From: Mesorhizobium hawassense
Lineage (GTDB): Bacteria; Pseudomonadota; Alphaproteobacteria; Rhizobiales; Rhizobiaceae
DNA: 64,000 nt
Direction of reading: 5' to 3'
Assembly: GCF_003289945.1 (NCBI RefSeq)
Contig: NZ_QMBP01000003.1
Location: 496,001-560,000, forward strand
Position numbers and translations under genes: made by a program. Below are positions 16,671-25,003 of the stretch, piece by piece; position 1 is the first letter of the stretch; each line of letters begins with the position of its first letter. The notes beneath the pieces were generated by a model, which saw only the letters and a program-made list of their open reading frames with translations, did no database searches and was not told the DNA's origin.

Positions 16671-17483
16671 ATGTCGAAACTGCTCGTCAAGGCCGACAAA
16701 GGCCACGGCCACGTCGCTCACGTCACGCCGCAAAGCGCCGGCTGGACTTATGTCGGGTTCGATCTGCATCGGCTGAAGCCCGGCGAGACGGCGTCCGGCA
16801 AGACCGGCGACCGCGAGGTCTGCCTGGTCTTCGTCACCGGCAAGGGCAAGGCTTCGGCCGGCGGCAAGGATCTCGGCCTGCTCGGCGAGCGCATGTCGCC
16901 CTTCGAGGGCAAGCCATGGTCGGTCTACGTGCCACAAGGCTCCGACTGGTCGGTGACGGCGGATACGGAACTGGAGCTCGCCGTCTGTTCGGCGCCGGGC
17001 TTGAGCGGCGGCCTGCCGGTGCGCGTCATCGGGCCCGACGATCTCGGCCAGGAAGTGCGCGGCAAGGACACCAACACGCGCTACGTCACCAACATCCTGC
17101 CGGAAGGCAAGCCGGCGGATTCGCTGCTGGTGGTGGAGGTCATCACGCCCGGCGGCCACACCTCCAGCTATCCGCCGCACAAGCACGACCAGGACAATCT
17201 CCCCCTGGAATCCTATCTCGAGGAGACCTATTACCATCGCCTCAACCCGCCGCAGGGCTTTGCCTTCCAGCGCGTCTACACCGATGCCGACCGCAACGGG
17301 GTGCGCGAACTGGACGAGGCGATGGCGATCGAGGATGGCGATGTCGTGCTGGTGCCGAAGGGCTATCACCCCTGCGCCGCCTGCCACGGCTACGACCTCT
17401 ATTATCTCAACGTCATGGCCGGCCCGAAGCGGACGTGGAAATTCCACAATGCGGCCGAGCACGAATGGCTGATGAAGGCCTGA
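16671..17483 (+). CDS. iolB: 5-deoxy-glucuronate isomerase
   Basis: A 270-residue KduI/IolB-type double cupin. It converts 5-deoxyglucuronate to 5-dehydro-2-deoxygluconate, the IolC substrate. The metal site is in GGHTSSYPPHKHD and E(SY)LEETYYHR, and the second half ends in GYHPCAACHGYDLYYLNVMAG. Start ATG 16671 follows GGAGCTCCCT; the longer reading frame overlaps the upstream small gene. Last gene of the iolRCDE-x-B operon. Confidence 0.93.
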   Translation: MSKLLVKADKGHGHVAHVTPQSAGWTYVGFDLHRLKPGETASGKTGDREVCLVFVTGKGKASAGGKDLGLLGERMSPFEGKPWSVYVPQGSDWSVTADTELELAVCSAPGLSGGLPVRVIGPDDLGQEVRGKDTNTRYVTNILPEGKPADSLLVVEVITPGGHTSSYPPHKHDQDNLPLESYLEETYYHRLNPPQGFAFQRVYTDADRNGVRELDEAMAIEDGDVVLVPKGYHPCAACHGYDLYYLNVMAGPKRTWKFHNAAEHEWLMKA

Positions 17484-17616
17484 TCAAGCAGCTCGGCAAA
17501 GCCGTTGGTCCAGTCGGGAAAAATCGTCGGCTAACGACCTTGCGGCTGGACTTGCCTTCGAAAACCCATGAAAGCTTCGTCAATCCGTCATGGAAATCAC
17601 CTATGGCAGCGGGTCT

Positions 17617-17717
17617 GATGCATGTCGCCGCAAGCGCTGACGCGTTTTGGGACACGACTTGCCAAAAACAATGACTTGAAGCGCGTCGCATACTCCTTCG
17701 GGCGCAGCGCGCTTTGA
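17617..17717. repeat. Composite intergenic palindromic repeat, copy 1
   Basis: This sequence aligns over its whole length with the reverse complement of 22830-22935: ATGCATGTCGCC, then GTTTTGGGA, then GACTTGAAGCGCGTCGC, then GCGCGCTTTGA. It is the more degenerate of the two copies. It fills the gap between iolB and the DUF1045 gene, where I see no gene. Confidence 0.7.
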
Positions 17718-17729
17718 TGAGGACCGTTC

Positions 17730-18437
17730 ATGCGCTACGCCATCTACTACACCCCGAGGCAGGACGAGGCTCTGGCGCGCATTGCCGCCAACTGGCTGGG
17801 CCGCGATCCGTTCGGCGCGGCGACGCGGCCGGTCGAGGCCGTGGGTGATCTGTCGGCGGCGGAAGTCGCCTTCCACACCGCCTCGGCGAGGCGTTACGGG
17901 TTCCATGCAACGCTGAAGGCGCCGTTCCGGCTGGCGCCGAACGAGACGGAAGCCTCGCTGCGCGCCGCGCTCGACACCTTTGCCGAAGCGACGCCGCAGG
18001 TCGTCGTTCCGCGTCTCGTCCTCGGCCAGATCGACGGCTTCTTCGCGCTGGTGCCGGAGACCCAGTTCGCGCCGCTCAACGGCTTCGCCGGCGAGGTGGT
18101 GCGCGCCTTCGATCGCTTCCGCGCGCCGCTGACCGAGGCCGAGATCGAGCGCCGCAGCCCGGACGCACTGAAGCCGGACGAGTTCCGCAACCTCTGCCAA
18201 TGGGGCTATCCTTACGTCTTCGACACGTTCCGCTTCCACATGACGCTGTCGGGACGCGTCGGGCCCCAGGAAAGCCTGCGTCTTCGTGCAGCGATCGACG
18301 GATTGTTCGCCGACGTGCTGCGGCAGCCGGTGCCGGTGGATGGGTTGACATTGTTCGTCGAAAACGAGCCCGGCGCCCCGTTCATGGTGCTTTCCCACCA
18401 TGCGCTTGGCCGTGGCCCGGCCCGCAAGACCGCCTAG
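17730..18437 (+). CDS. DUF1045 phosphonate-associated 2H phosphoesterase-like protein
   Basis: A 235-residue protein of the DUF1045 family found with phosphonate operons. It carries the two H-x-T motifs of the 2H phosphoesterase fold: FHATLKAP (His59) and FHMTLSG (His170). The reaction is not firmly known; a role with ribose-phosphonate intermediates or cyclic phosphates has been proposed for neighbours of phnM and phnN. Here it precedes phnM and phnN, separated by a palindromic repeat. Confidence 0.85.
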   Translation: MRYAIYYTPRQDEALARIAANWLGRDPFGAATRPVEAVGDLSAAEVAFHTASARRYGFHATLKAPFRLAPNETEASLRAALDTFAEATPQVVVPRLVLGQIDGFFALVPETQFAPLNGFAGEVVRAFDRFRAPLTEAEIERRSPDALKPDEFRNLCQWGYPYVFDTFRFHMTLSGRVGPQESLRLRAAIDGLFADVLRQPVPVDGLTLFVENEPGAPFMVLSHHALGRGPARKTA

Positions 18438-18526
18438 GGCGGATCAGCGGAAACGCTGAACCGCCCTATCTCTTTGATTTACGCAATTCCGAACGGAAAA
18501 CCGCAAAACACTTTTCCTGGAATTGC
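18436..18526. repeat. Two adjacent intergenic hairpin repeats
   Basis: Hairpin 1: AGGGCGG..CAGCG-GAAA-CGCTG..CCGCCCT (18436-18467), beginning at the DUF1045 stop codon. Hairpin 2: GCAATTCC (18483-18490) with GGAATTGC (18519-18526) around a purine-rich centre. The second resembles another repeat family common in rhizobia. They could weaken read-through into phnM. Confidence 0.7.
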
Positions 18527-18569
18527 TTTGGATGACCGCTGACAGACCGCTCGAGATAGGACGCCTGAG

Positions 18570-19709
18570 ATGACCGCCGAAACAATTCTCACCAATGCCC
18601 GCATCGTGCTGCCCGACGAAATCGTCGAAGGCTCGCTCCTGTTGCGCGATGGCCTGATCGCCGCCATCGAGCCGGGTGCCGCCCGCACCGGCGAGGATAT
18701 GGGCGGCGACTACATCATCCCGGGCCTCGTCGAACTTCACACCGACCATCTCGAAGGCCATTACGCGCCGCGCCCTAAAGTGCGCTGGAACCCGATCGCC
18801 GCCGTGCTTGCCCATGACGCGCAGGTCGCGACCGCCGGCATCACCACCGTGCTCGACGCCTTGCGCGTCGGCATGGACGAGGATGCCGACCTCACCTCCG
18901 ACGACATCCGCAAGCTCGCCGACGCGATCGAGGACAGCGTGCGCGAGGATCGCCTGCGGGCCGATCATTTCATCCATCTGCGCTGCGAAGTCTCGGCGCC
19001 GGATTGCCTCAAGGCATTCGCCAATTTCGAGACCGACGAGCGGGTGAGGCTTGCCTCGCTGATGGACCACGCGCCCGGACAGCGCCAGTTCGTCAACCTC
19101 GAGACCTATGCCTATTACTATCAGCGCAAGCTGAAGCTGACCGATCAGGACTTCAAGAAGTTCTGCGAAAAGCGGATGGGCGAATCGGCCCGCAATTCCG
19201 GCCCGAACCGCGTCTTCATCTCGGCGGCCTGCCATGAGCGCGGCATCGTGCTGGCCAGCCATGACGACGCCACCGCCGGCCATGTCGACGAGGCGATCGA
19301 ACAGGGTGTGCGCGTCGCCGAGTTCCCGACGACCGAAGAGGCGGCCAAGGCTTCGAAGGCAGCCGGCCTCGGCGTGCTGATGGGCGCGCCGAACGTCATG
19401 CGCGGCGCTTCGCATTCCGGCAACGTCTCAGCGCGCACGCTTGCCGCCGACGGCCTGCTCGACATCCTGTCGTCGGACTACATTCCCTTCAGCCTGATCC
19501 AGTCGGCCTTCTTCCTCGGCGATGTCGTCGAGGGCATAACGCTGCCGCAGGCCGTCGCCATGGTGACGAAGAACCCGGCCGAGGCAATCGGGCTTGCCGA
19601 TCGCGGCGTCATCGAACCCGGCCGCCGCGCCGATTTGGTGCGGGTGCGCCTCGACGACCATGTGCCGGTCGTGCGCACCGTGTGGCGTCAGGGCGGCCGG
19701 GTCGCATGA
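18570..19709 (+). CDS. phnM: Alpha-D-ribose 1-methylphosphonate 5-triphosphate diphosphatase
   Basis: A 379-residue amidohydrolase-fold enzyme of the C-P lyase pathway. It removes diphosphate from ribose-1-phosphonate 5-triphosphate. Metal-binding residues are visible in LVELHTDHLEGH (about 54-64), HFIHLRCE, and SHDDAT. The C-terminus NPAEAIGLADRGVIEPGRRADLV is typical. It overlaps phnN by 4 bp (ATGA). The C-P lyase core genes phnGHIJKL are not in this window. Confidence 0.92.
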   Translation: MTAETILTNARIVLPDEIVEGSLLLRDGLIAAIEPGAARTGEDMGGDYIIPGLVELHTDHLEGHYAPRPKVRWNPIAAVLAHDAQVATAGITTVLDALRVGMDEDADLTSDDIRKLADAIEDSVREDRLRADHFIHLRCEVSAPDCLKAFANFETDERVRLASLMDHAPGQRQFVNLETYAYYYQRKLKLTDQDFKKFCEKRMGESARNSGPNRVFISAACHERGIVLASHDDATAGHVDEAIEQGVRVAEFPTTEEAAKASKAAGLGVLMGAPNVMRGASHSGNVSARTLAADGLLDILSSDYIPFSLIQSAFFLGDVVEGITLPQAVAMVTKNPAEAIGLADRGVIEPGRRADLVRVRLDDHVPVVRTVWRQGGRVA

Positions 19710-20332
19710 TGGTCTCGGCTTTGATCGAGCGCGAGCTGGCCGAAAGCCTGCCGATCCGCAACGGCGTCTTCGTCGCGGTGGTCGGCCCGAGCGGCGCCGG
19801 CAAGGATACGGTGATCGGTTATGCCAAGGCGCATTTTGCCGGCGAGACGCGGCTGGAATTCGTGCGCCGCGTCATCACCAGGCCGAGCGACGCGGCGAGC
19901 GAGGACCACGATACGCTGGCCGATGCCGCCTTTGCCGAAGCGGAAGCCGACGGCGCCTTCTCACTTTGCTGGGACGCGCACGGCCTGCGCTATGGCCTGC
20001 CGGCCGATGTCGACTGGGCCGTCGCGAACGGCCATGTGGCGGTCGCCAACGTCTCGCGCGCCGTCATCCCGGCGCTGCGTGAACGCTACGCCAATCTGGC
20101 CGTGGTCGAGATCACCGCCACGCCGGAGATCCTCGCCGAGCGGCTGGCGGCGCGCGGCCGCGAATCGCGCGGCGAAGTGCTCGCGCGCCTGGCGCGCAGC
20201 ACCAGCGTCAAGCTGACGGGGCCGGACGTGACCTCCATCGACAACAGCAGCGACAAGCAAATCGCCGGCGAACGCTTCGCCGAGGTGCTGCGCAAGGCGA
20301 TGGCGTTCTCGGACCTGTCGGACATGATCTAA
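19706..20332 (+). CDS. phnN: Ribose 1,5-bisphosphate phosphokinase
   Basis: A 208-residue P-loop kinase (Walker A GPSGAGKD at 27-34) that phosphorylates ribose 1,5-bisphosphate to PRPP, closing the phosphonate pathway. It is guanylate-kinase-like (RRVITRPS, ITATPEILAERLAARGRES). The start ATG 19706 overlaps the phnM stop, so the pair is translationally coupled. The stop codon touches the long palindrome 20331-20474, which probably ends the transcript. Confidence 0.92.
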   Translation: MMVSALIERELAESLPIRNGVFVAVVGPSGAGKDTVIGYAKAHFAGETRLEFVRRVITRPSDAASEDHDTLADAAFAEAEADGAFSLCWDAHGLRYGLPADVDWAVANGHVAVANVSRAVIPALRERYANLAVVEITATPEILAERLAARGRESRGEVLARLARSTSVKLTGPDVTSIDNSSDKQIAGERFAEVLRKAMAFSDLSDMI

Positions 20333-20474
20333 GATGTGCTGATATTCAGGTGAGGCCGGCCTGCAAATGGCGGCTTCCTGCGCTTCCGGTGCTCACGTAC
20401 GAAAAGTACGCTCCGCTCCGGTTCTCGGAAGCCACCACTTTCGGCTCGGCCTGACCTGAATCTCAACACATCTT
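20331..20474. repeat. Long imperfect palindrome between convergent genes
   Basis: The whole 144-bp segment folds on itself: AAGATGTGCTGATATTCAGGT at the left is answered by ACCTGAATCTCAACACATCTT at the right, and the centre is a perfect CGTAC-GAAAA-GTACG hairpin (20396-20410). It fills the space between phnN (plus) and the amino acid ABC ATPase (minus), so it can act as a two-way terminator. The central sequence resembles a repeat widespread in rhizobia. Confidence 0.85.
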
Positions 20475-20494
20475 GGTGCCGAGCAGCCCGGTCT

Positions 20495-21310
20495 TCACTT
20501 GTTGAAGTTGGCGATGAACTGCTTGAACTGCGGCGTCGGCGGCTTGGCGAACATTTCCTTCGGTTCGCCAACCGAATCCACCTCGCCCTTGTGCAGGAAC
20601 ATCACCTTGCTCGATACGTCGCGGGCAAAACCCATTTCATGGGTAACGACGAGCATGGTGCGGCCTTCTTCGGCGAGCGAGCGCATGACGCGCAGCACCT
20701 CGCCGACCAGCTCCGGATCGAGCGCCGATGTCGGCTCGTCGAACAGCATGACCTTCGGGTTCATCGCCAGCGCCCGCGCTATGGCCGCGCGCTGCTGCTG
20801 GCCGCCCGACATGTGCGGCGGATAGTAGTTGCGCCGCTCCCATATGCCGACGCGCTTCAACAATGCCTCGGCCTGTTCCAGGCATTCCGCCCGCGGCCGC
20901 TTCAGCACATGCGTCGGCGCTGCGACGAGGTTCTCGAGCACGGTCATGTGCGACCAGAGATTGAAGCTCTGGAAAACCATGGCGAGGTTGGCACGGATCC
21001 GTTCCACCTGACGGATATCGGCCGGCATCTGGCGGCCATCCCGTGCCTGCTTCATCCGGATTAACTCGCCATCCACCCGCACTTCGCCGGAGTCCGGCGT
21101 CTCCAGGAGGTTGATACAGCGCAGCATCGTGCTCTTGCCCGAGCCCGAGGAGCCGAGAATCGAAATGACATCGCCCTTGTGCGCCTCGAGCGAAATGCCC
21201 TTGAGCACCTCATGATCGCCGAAGCACTTGCGCATGTCCCTGACGCTGATGGCGGACTTGTCTTCCGGGGACGGTGCCGCTTTCGCGGCAGCGGCGACAT
21301 TTGCCGACAT
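20495..21310 (-). CDS. Polar amino acid/opine-type ABC importer, ATP-binding subunit (HisP/OccP type)
   Basis: A 271-residue ATPase with Walker A GSSGSGKST, Q-loop MVFQSFNLWSHMTVLEN, signature SGGQQQR, Walker B VMLFDEPTSALD and H-loop VVTHEMGFA. It belongs to the PAAT family for basic amino acids, glutamine or opines. Start ATG 21310 was chosen because GGAGG lies 8 nt upstream and because it overlaps the previous stop (TGATG); GTG 21313 is the alternative. Last gene of a binding protein-permease-permease-ATPase operon. Confidence 0.92.
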   Translation of the reverse strand: MSANVAAAAKAAPSPEDKSAISVRDMRKCFGDHEVLKGISLEAHKGDVISILGSSGSGKSTMLRCINLLETPDSGEVRVDGELIRMKQARDGRQMPADIRQVERIRANLAMVFQSFNLWSHMTVLENLVAAPTHVLKRPRAECLEQAEALLKRVGIWERRNYYPPHMSGGQQQRAAIARALAMNPKVMLFDEPTSALDPELVGEVLRVMRSLAEEGRTMLVVTHEMGFARDVSSKVMFLHKGEVDSVGEPKEMFAKPPTPQFKQFIANFNK

Positions 21311-22047
21311 CACAACACCTCCGGGACGGGTTTGATTTGCTGGCTCTGCTCAGGCGGGGGACGCAGATGCGGCGAAAGCCGGTATTCGACCCAGGCGAAC
21401 AGCCGGGCGATCGACAAATTGAGCAGCAGGTAGATCACGCCGGCGCAGGTCAGCACCTCGATCGGCCGGAACGTGTCGTGCTGGATCTTCTGCGCCGTTC
21501 CCATCATCTCCATGATGGTGACCACGGAAGCGAGCGCGGTTGCCTTGGTCATCAGGATGATTTCGGTCGAATAGGCCGGCAGCGCCAGCCGCAGCGCGAT
21601 CGGCAGCGTGACAAGGCGGAAGCGGGTGAACGCCGGCATACCGAACGCCTTGGCCGCCTCGATCTGGCCGACGGGCACCGCCCGCAGCGCGCCGCGGAAA
21701 ATCTCGCTCTCATAGGCGGCCGTGTTCAAGGCCATGGCGACGATCGTGCAATACATCGGATCGCGCAGGATCGGCCACAGTATCGGGCTGTGGCGAACGA
21801 AATCGAACTGGGAGAGCCCAAAATAGATCAGATAGAGCTGCACCAGCAGCGGCGAGCCGCGGAAGACGAAGACATAGGCGCGGGTGAAATATTCACCCAA
21901 TTTGTGGCCGGAAGCCCGCAGCCAGGTCAGGCCGGTGGCGATGATGAGCCCGAAGGCGATGCCGAAGAACCAGATTTCGAGCGTCAGCGGCAGCGCCTTC
22001 AGGACGCTCCACATGGTCGAAAGGTAGAAATCAAAATCCACCGTCAC
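21310..22047 (-). CDS. Polar amino acid/opine-type ABC permease (HisM/OccM type)
   Basis: A 245-residue inner-membrane subunit with about five transmembrane segments and the PAAT permease motif region EAAKAFGMPAFTRFRLVTLP. The start is GTG at 22047, 3 bp after the stop of the other permease. Forms a heterodimer channel with it. Confidence 0.9.
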   Translation of the reverse strand: MTVDFDFYLSTMWSVLKALPLTLEIWFFGIAFGLIIATGLTWLRASGHKLGEYFTRAYVFVFRGSPLLVQLYLIYFGLSQFDFVRHSPILWPILRDPMYCTIVAMALNTAAYESEIFRGALRAVPVGQIEAAKAFGMPAFTRFRLVTLPIALRLALPAYSTEIILMTKATALASVVTIMEMMGTAQKIQHDTFRPIEVLTCAGVIYLLLNLSIARLFAWVEYRLSPHLRPPPEQSQQIKPVPEVL

Positions 22048-22050
22048 CTC

Positions 22051-22797
22051 TCACTTCGGCCGCGTGAAACTGCGCGAGGTGTAACGCTCGGCCTTCTCGA
22101 AAATCGGCGTCGAGACCGAGGTCATCACCAGGTAAAGGATGCCGGCGACCGTGTAGAAAAGCAGCGAATGGTGCGTCGAGCGCGCCGCCTTGTTCGCCGT
22201 CAGCATCAGCTCGGCGACGCCGGTAACCGAGATCAAAGCCGAATCCTTGATGGTGAGCTGCCAGACATTGCCCAGTCCCGGCACCGCCAGGCGCAGCACC
22301 TGCGGCATTATCACGAGGCGAAAACGCTGGAAGGCCGACATGCCGTAGGCGCGGGCCGCCTCGAGCTCGCCGCGATGGATGGCGAGGAACGAGCCACGGA
22401 AGACCTCGGCCTGATAGGCGCCGGAAATGATGCCGACCGCGAGAACGCCGCCGAGGAAGCTCGGCATGTTTAGAATATCCGTCGAGCCTATCGATCCGGT
22501 CGACCGCGCGACGCCGGTCAGGACCTGCGTGCCGCCATAGTAGAAAAGATAGATGATCAGGAGTTCCGGTTCGCCGCGGAAGACGGTGGTGTAGCTCTCA
22601 CCGATAAACCGCAACCCGCCGCGAGGCGAAAGCTTGGCCGCCGCCACCAGCGACCCGAGCATCGCGCCGATCAGCATCGAGACCATGGTGACGGCGAGCG
22701 TCCAGGCGATGCCCCAGAGCAGCTGCACGCCCCAGCCGGCGGCCAGCAACTCATAGGCCGTCGAAAACTGCGCCTGCAGATCGCTGAGAAACTCCAC
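22051..22797 (-). CDS. Polar amino acid/opine-type ABC permease (HisQ/OccQ type)
   Basis: A 248-residue inner-membrane subunit with about five membrane segments. The docking motif is EAARAYGMSAFQRFRLVIMP, and VFRGEPELLIIYLFYYGG is characteristic of HisQ/OccQ proteins. The start is GTG 22797, preceded by GGAGGGAGG. A terminator and a composite repeat (22830-22971) separate it from the binding-protein gene, so this subunit may be expressed less than the binding protein. Confidence 0.9.
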   Translation of the reverse strand: MEFLSDLQAQFSTAYELLAAGWGVQLLWGIAWTLAVTMVSMLIGAMLGSLVAAAKLSPRGGLRFIGESYTTVFRGEPELLIIYLFYYGGTQVLTGVARSTGSIGSTDILNMPSFLGGVLAVGIISGAYQAEVFRGSFLAIHRGELEAARAYGMSAFQRFRLVIMPQVLRLAVPGLGNVWQLTIKDSALISVTGVAELMLTANKAARSTHHSLLFYTVAGILYLVMTSVSTPIFEKAERYTSRSFTRPK

Positions 22798-22829
22798 GTA
22801 CGCCTCCCTCCCGGCGCCGGTTGCTTATC

Positions 22830-22935
22830 TTAAAGCGCGTCGCGTCGAAACGGAATCAGGCGACGCGCTTTAAGTCTCTGTTCTGGTGCATGTCGTTCTC
22901 CCAAAACCGCATGCACACTTTTGGGCGACATGCAC
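22830..22935. repeat. Composite intergenic palindromic repeat, copy 2
   Basis: Two palindromes side by side: TTAAAGCGCGTCGC (22830-22843) with GCGACGCGCTTTAA (22860-22873), a perfect 14-bp pair, and GTGCATGTCG (22886-22895) with CGACATGCAC (22926-22935). Copy 1 lies at 17617-17717 in opposite orientation. Confidence 0.85.
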
Positions 22936-22942
22936 TCGATGC

Positions 22943-22971
22943 AAAAACGGGAGCAGCCAAGGCTGCTCCCG
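22943..22971 (-). terminator. Intrinsic terminator after the binding-protein gene
   Basis: On the minus strand CGGGAGCAGCC pairs with GGCTGCTCCCG (22948-22971), followed by TTTTT (22947-22943). It lies just after the stop of the binding-protein gene and before the permease genes of the same operon, so partial read-through would give excess binding protein. Confidence 0.8.
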
Positions 22972-22979
22972 TCGCGACA

Positions 22980-23822
22980 TTACTTGGTAATGTCGATCTT
23001 GAACCACTGCAGGCTGTATTTCGACACCGAGCCGTCGTCGATCGCGGCCTTGAGCGCCTTGTTGTAGATGTCCTGCAGGTCCTTGTCGGTCTTGCGGAAA
23101 GCGGCGCCGATGCCCGGTCCGAGGATCGGCCCACCCTTGAACTGCGGGCCGACGAAGGCCAGGTCCTTGGCATCGGGCTTGGCCAGCGTGCCGAGGAAAT
23201 AGGTGGTGTCGGCGAAGGCGACGTCGATACGGCCGGCCATCAGGTCGAGGTCATGCTCGTCGGTGGTCTTGTACTCATGGACGTTGGCGACATCCTTGAG
23301 ATACTTGTCGGCAAACGTCGCCTCCGTGGTCGAAACCTGCAGGCCGAGATTCTTGCCGGTCAGTTCCTTGCGCAGAGTGTCGAGCGCCGCCTTGGATTCG
23401 GCGTCGTCCTTCGAGAGGTCGATCATCTTGCCGCTGTTGGAGAGCTGCGCCAGCGGACCGTTCTTGTCGGCAAGGAAAGCCACCGGCGAGGACGCGTAGG
23501 GGATCGAGAAGTCGATCGTCTTCATGCGCTCTTCGGTGATCGACATGCCGTCCATGACGATGTCGAATTTGCCCGCGGTCAGGCCGGGAATGACGCCGTC
23601 CCAATCCTGCGCCACGATGTTGCATTCGAGCTTCGCGCGGGCGCAGACGTCGTTTAGGATGTCGACCTCGAAGCCGACGATCTTGCCGCTGGCATCCGTC
23701 TGGTTCCAGGGGGCATAGGAGCCCTCCATGGCGACAGACACGGTCTTCCAGTCCTTGGCCATCGCCGGCGTCGAACAGGTCAGCGCCAGCGCGGCAAGTG
23801 CGATCCAACGTGAAGAAGTCAC
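22980..23822 (-). CDS. Polar amino acid/opine-type ABC importer, periplasmic binding protein
   Basis: A 280-residue family 3 solute-binding protein with a Sec signal (WIALAALALTCSTPAMAKD, cleavage after AMA). It has typical features FEVDILNDVCARAKLECN, DWDGVIPGLTAGKFDIVMDGMSIT and ERMKTIDFSIPY. It resembles LAO/HisJ and opine-binding proteins such as OccT/NocT, so lysine, arginine, ornithine, histidine or an opine are possible ligands. The start is GTG 23822: GGAGGAAAT directly precedes it, whereas the in-frame ATG at 23837 would contain that site. Confidence 0.9.
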   Translation of the reverse strand: MTSSRWIALAALALTCSTPAMAKDWKTVSVAMEGSYAPWNQTDASGKIVGFEVDILNDVCARAKLECNIVAQDWDGVIPGLTAGKFDIVMDGMSITEERMKTIDFSIPYASSPVAFLADKNGPLAQLSNSGKMIDLSKDDAESKAALDTLRKELTGKNLGLQVSTTEATFADKYLKDVANVHEYKTTDEHDLDLMAGRIDVAFADTTYFLGTLAKPDAKDLAFVGPQFKGGPILGPGIGAAFRKTDKDLQDIYNKALKAAIDDGSVSKYSLQWFKIDITK

Positions 23823-24007
23823 AGTATTTCCTCCCATATTTTGTCCTGGAACAATGCGATTACAGATTGCTTAGCCCAGCCCCAATTCGCCGACAAGGGC
23901 TGTTTTCGGGTTCACGCGTTGTTGCAATCCGCCCGCGAATCCGGACTTGCCCGGCGGCTTCCACCGCGAGCATCGATCCAATCGGGATCGTTGACGGAAG
24001 AGGGAGG

Positions 24008-25003
24008 CTATTCCGCGGGCGCGCCGGCGACGTTCTGGCGCGCCGCCTCGACCATGCGGCGCCGGGCGCGGAAGACACCCCATTGCTGGTCGACCAGCAC
24101 GCCGATCAGGATCACGCCGCCCATCACCGCGAAGTTCAGCGAAGACGGGATGCCGAGCAGATTGACGAGGTTCTGCAACTCCTGCAGCAGCACGGTGCCG
24201 AGGATGACGCCGACCAGCGAGCCCTCGCCGCCGCGCAGCGAGAAGCCGCCGAGCACCGCCGCCGCGATGGCATAGAGCTCGTAGAACTGGCCGTGGCTCG
24301 CCGGCGAGATCGAGCGCGTGTACATGGCGAAATAGATCGCCGACAGCGCCGTCAGCACGCCGCAGATGACGTAGGCCGCGATGATCACCCGGCCCGTGCG
24401 GATGCCGGAATATTTCGCCGCTTCCTCGTTCTTGCCGATGGCATAGAGATAGCGGCCGAACACCGAGCGGTGCAGCACCACCCACATGACGATGGCGATG
24501 ATGATCAGCGCGATGAAGCTGTTCGGCACGCCGTATGAACGGCCGGCCGTCAGGAATTCCAGGTCCGGGAAATTCTGACCGAAGGCGAAGCCCGCCGTGC
24601 CGTCGGCGGTGTAGAAGCGCGCCACGCCGCGATAGATGAGCAGGCCGCAGAGCGTCACCACGAAGGGCTGCAATTTCAGCCGCGTGATCAGCCAGCCATG
24701 CACGAAGCCGATGATGGCGCCGAGCAGGATGATCACCACGAAGGCCAGCGGCCAGTCGAGCTCACGTACCGCGATGAAGTCGATGAACAGCGTGCCGAGC
24801 AGCGCGACCAGCGAGCCGACCGACAGCTCGATGCCGCCGGTGATGATGACGAAGGCCTGGCCGATGGAAAGGATGCCGAACAGGCCAATCAGGTTGGAGG
24901 TGTTGGCGAGGTTGATCGGCAAAAGGAAGCGCGGGTTGATGGCCGTCACCACCGCGCCGACCACCAGAATCAGGATCAGCAGGCCGAGATCTTTCTTGCT
25001 CAT
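24008..25003 (-). CDS. Rbs-type sugar ABC permease
   Basis: A 331-residue CUT2 permease (RbsC-like) with eight to ten membrane segments. The family signature GGIELSVGSLVAL and the region GEGSLVGVILGTVLLQELQNLVNLLGIP are present. It overlaps the ATPase gene by 4 bp (ATGA). Substrate unknown; ribose-class pentoses, deoxy sugars or polyols are possible. Confidence 0.92.
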   Translation of the reverse strand: MSKKDLGLLILILVVGAVVTAINPRFLLPINLANTSNLIGLFGILSIGQAFVIITGGIELSVGSLVALLGTLFIDFIAVRELDWPLAFVVIILLGAIIGFVHGWLITRLKLQPFVVTLCGLLIYRGVARFYTADGTAGFAFGQNFPDLEFLTAGRSYGVPNSFIALIIIAIVMWVVLHRSVFGRYLYAIGKNEEAAKYSGIRTGRVIIAAYVICGVLTALSAIYFAMYTRSISPASHGQFYELYAIAAAVLGGFSLRGGEGSLVGVILGTVLLQELQNLVNLLGIPSSLNFAVMGGVILIGVLVDQQWGVFRARRRMVEAARQNVAGAPAE

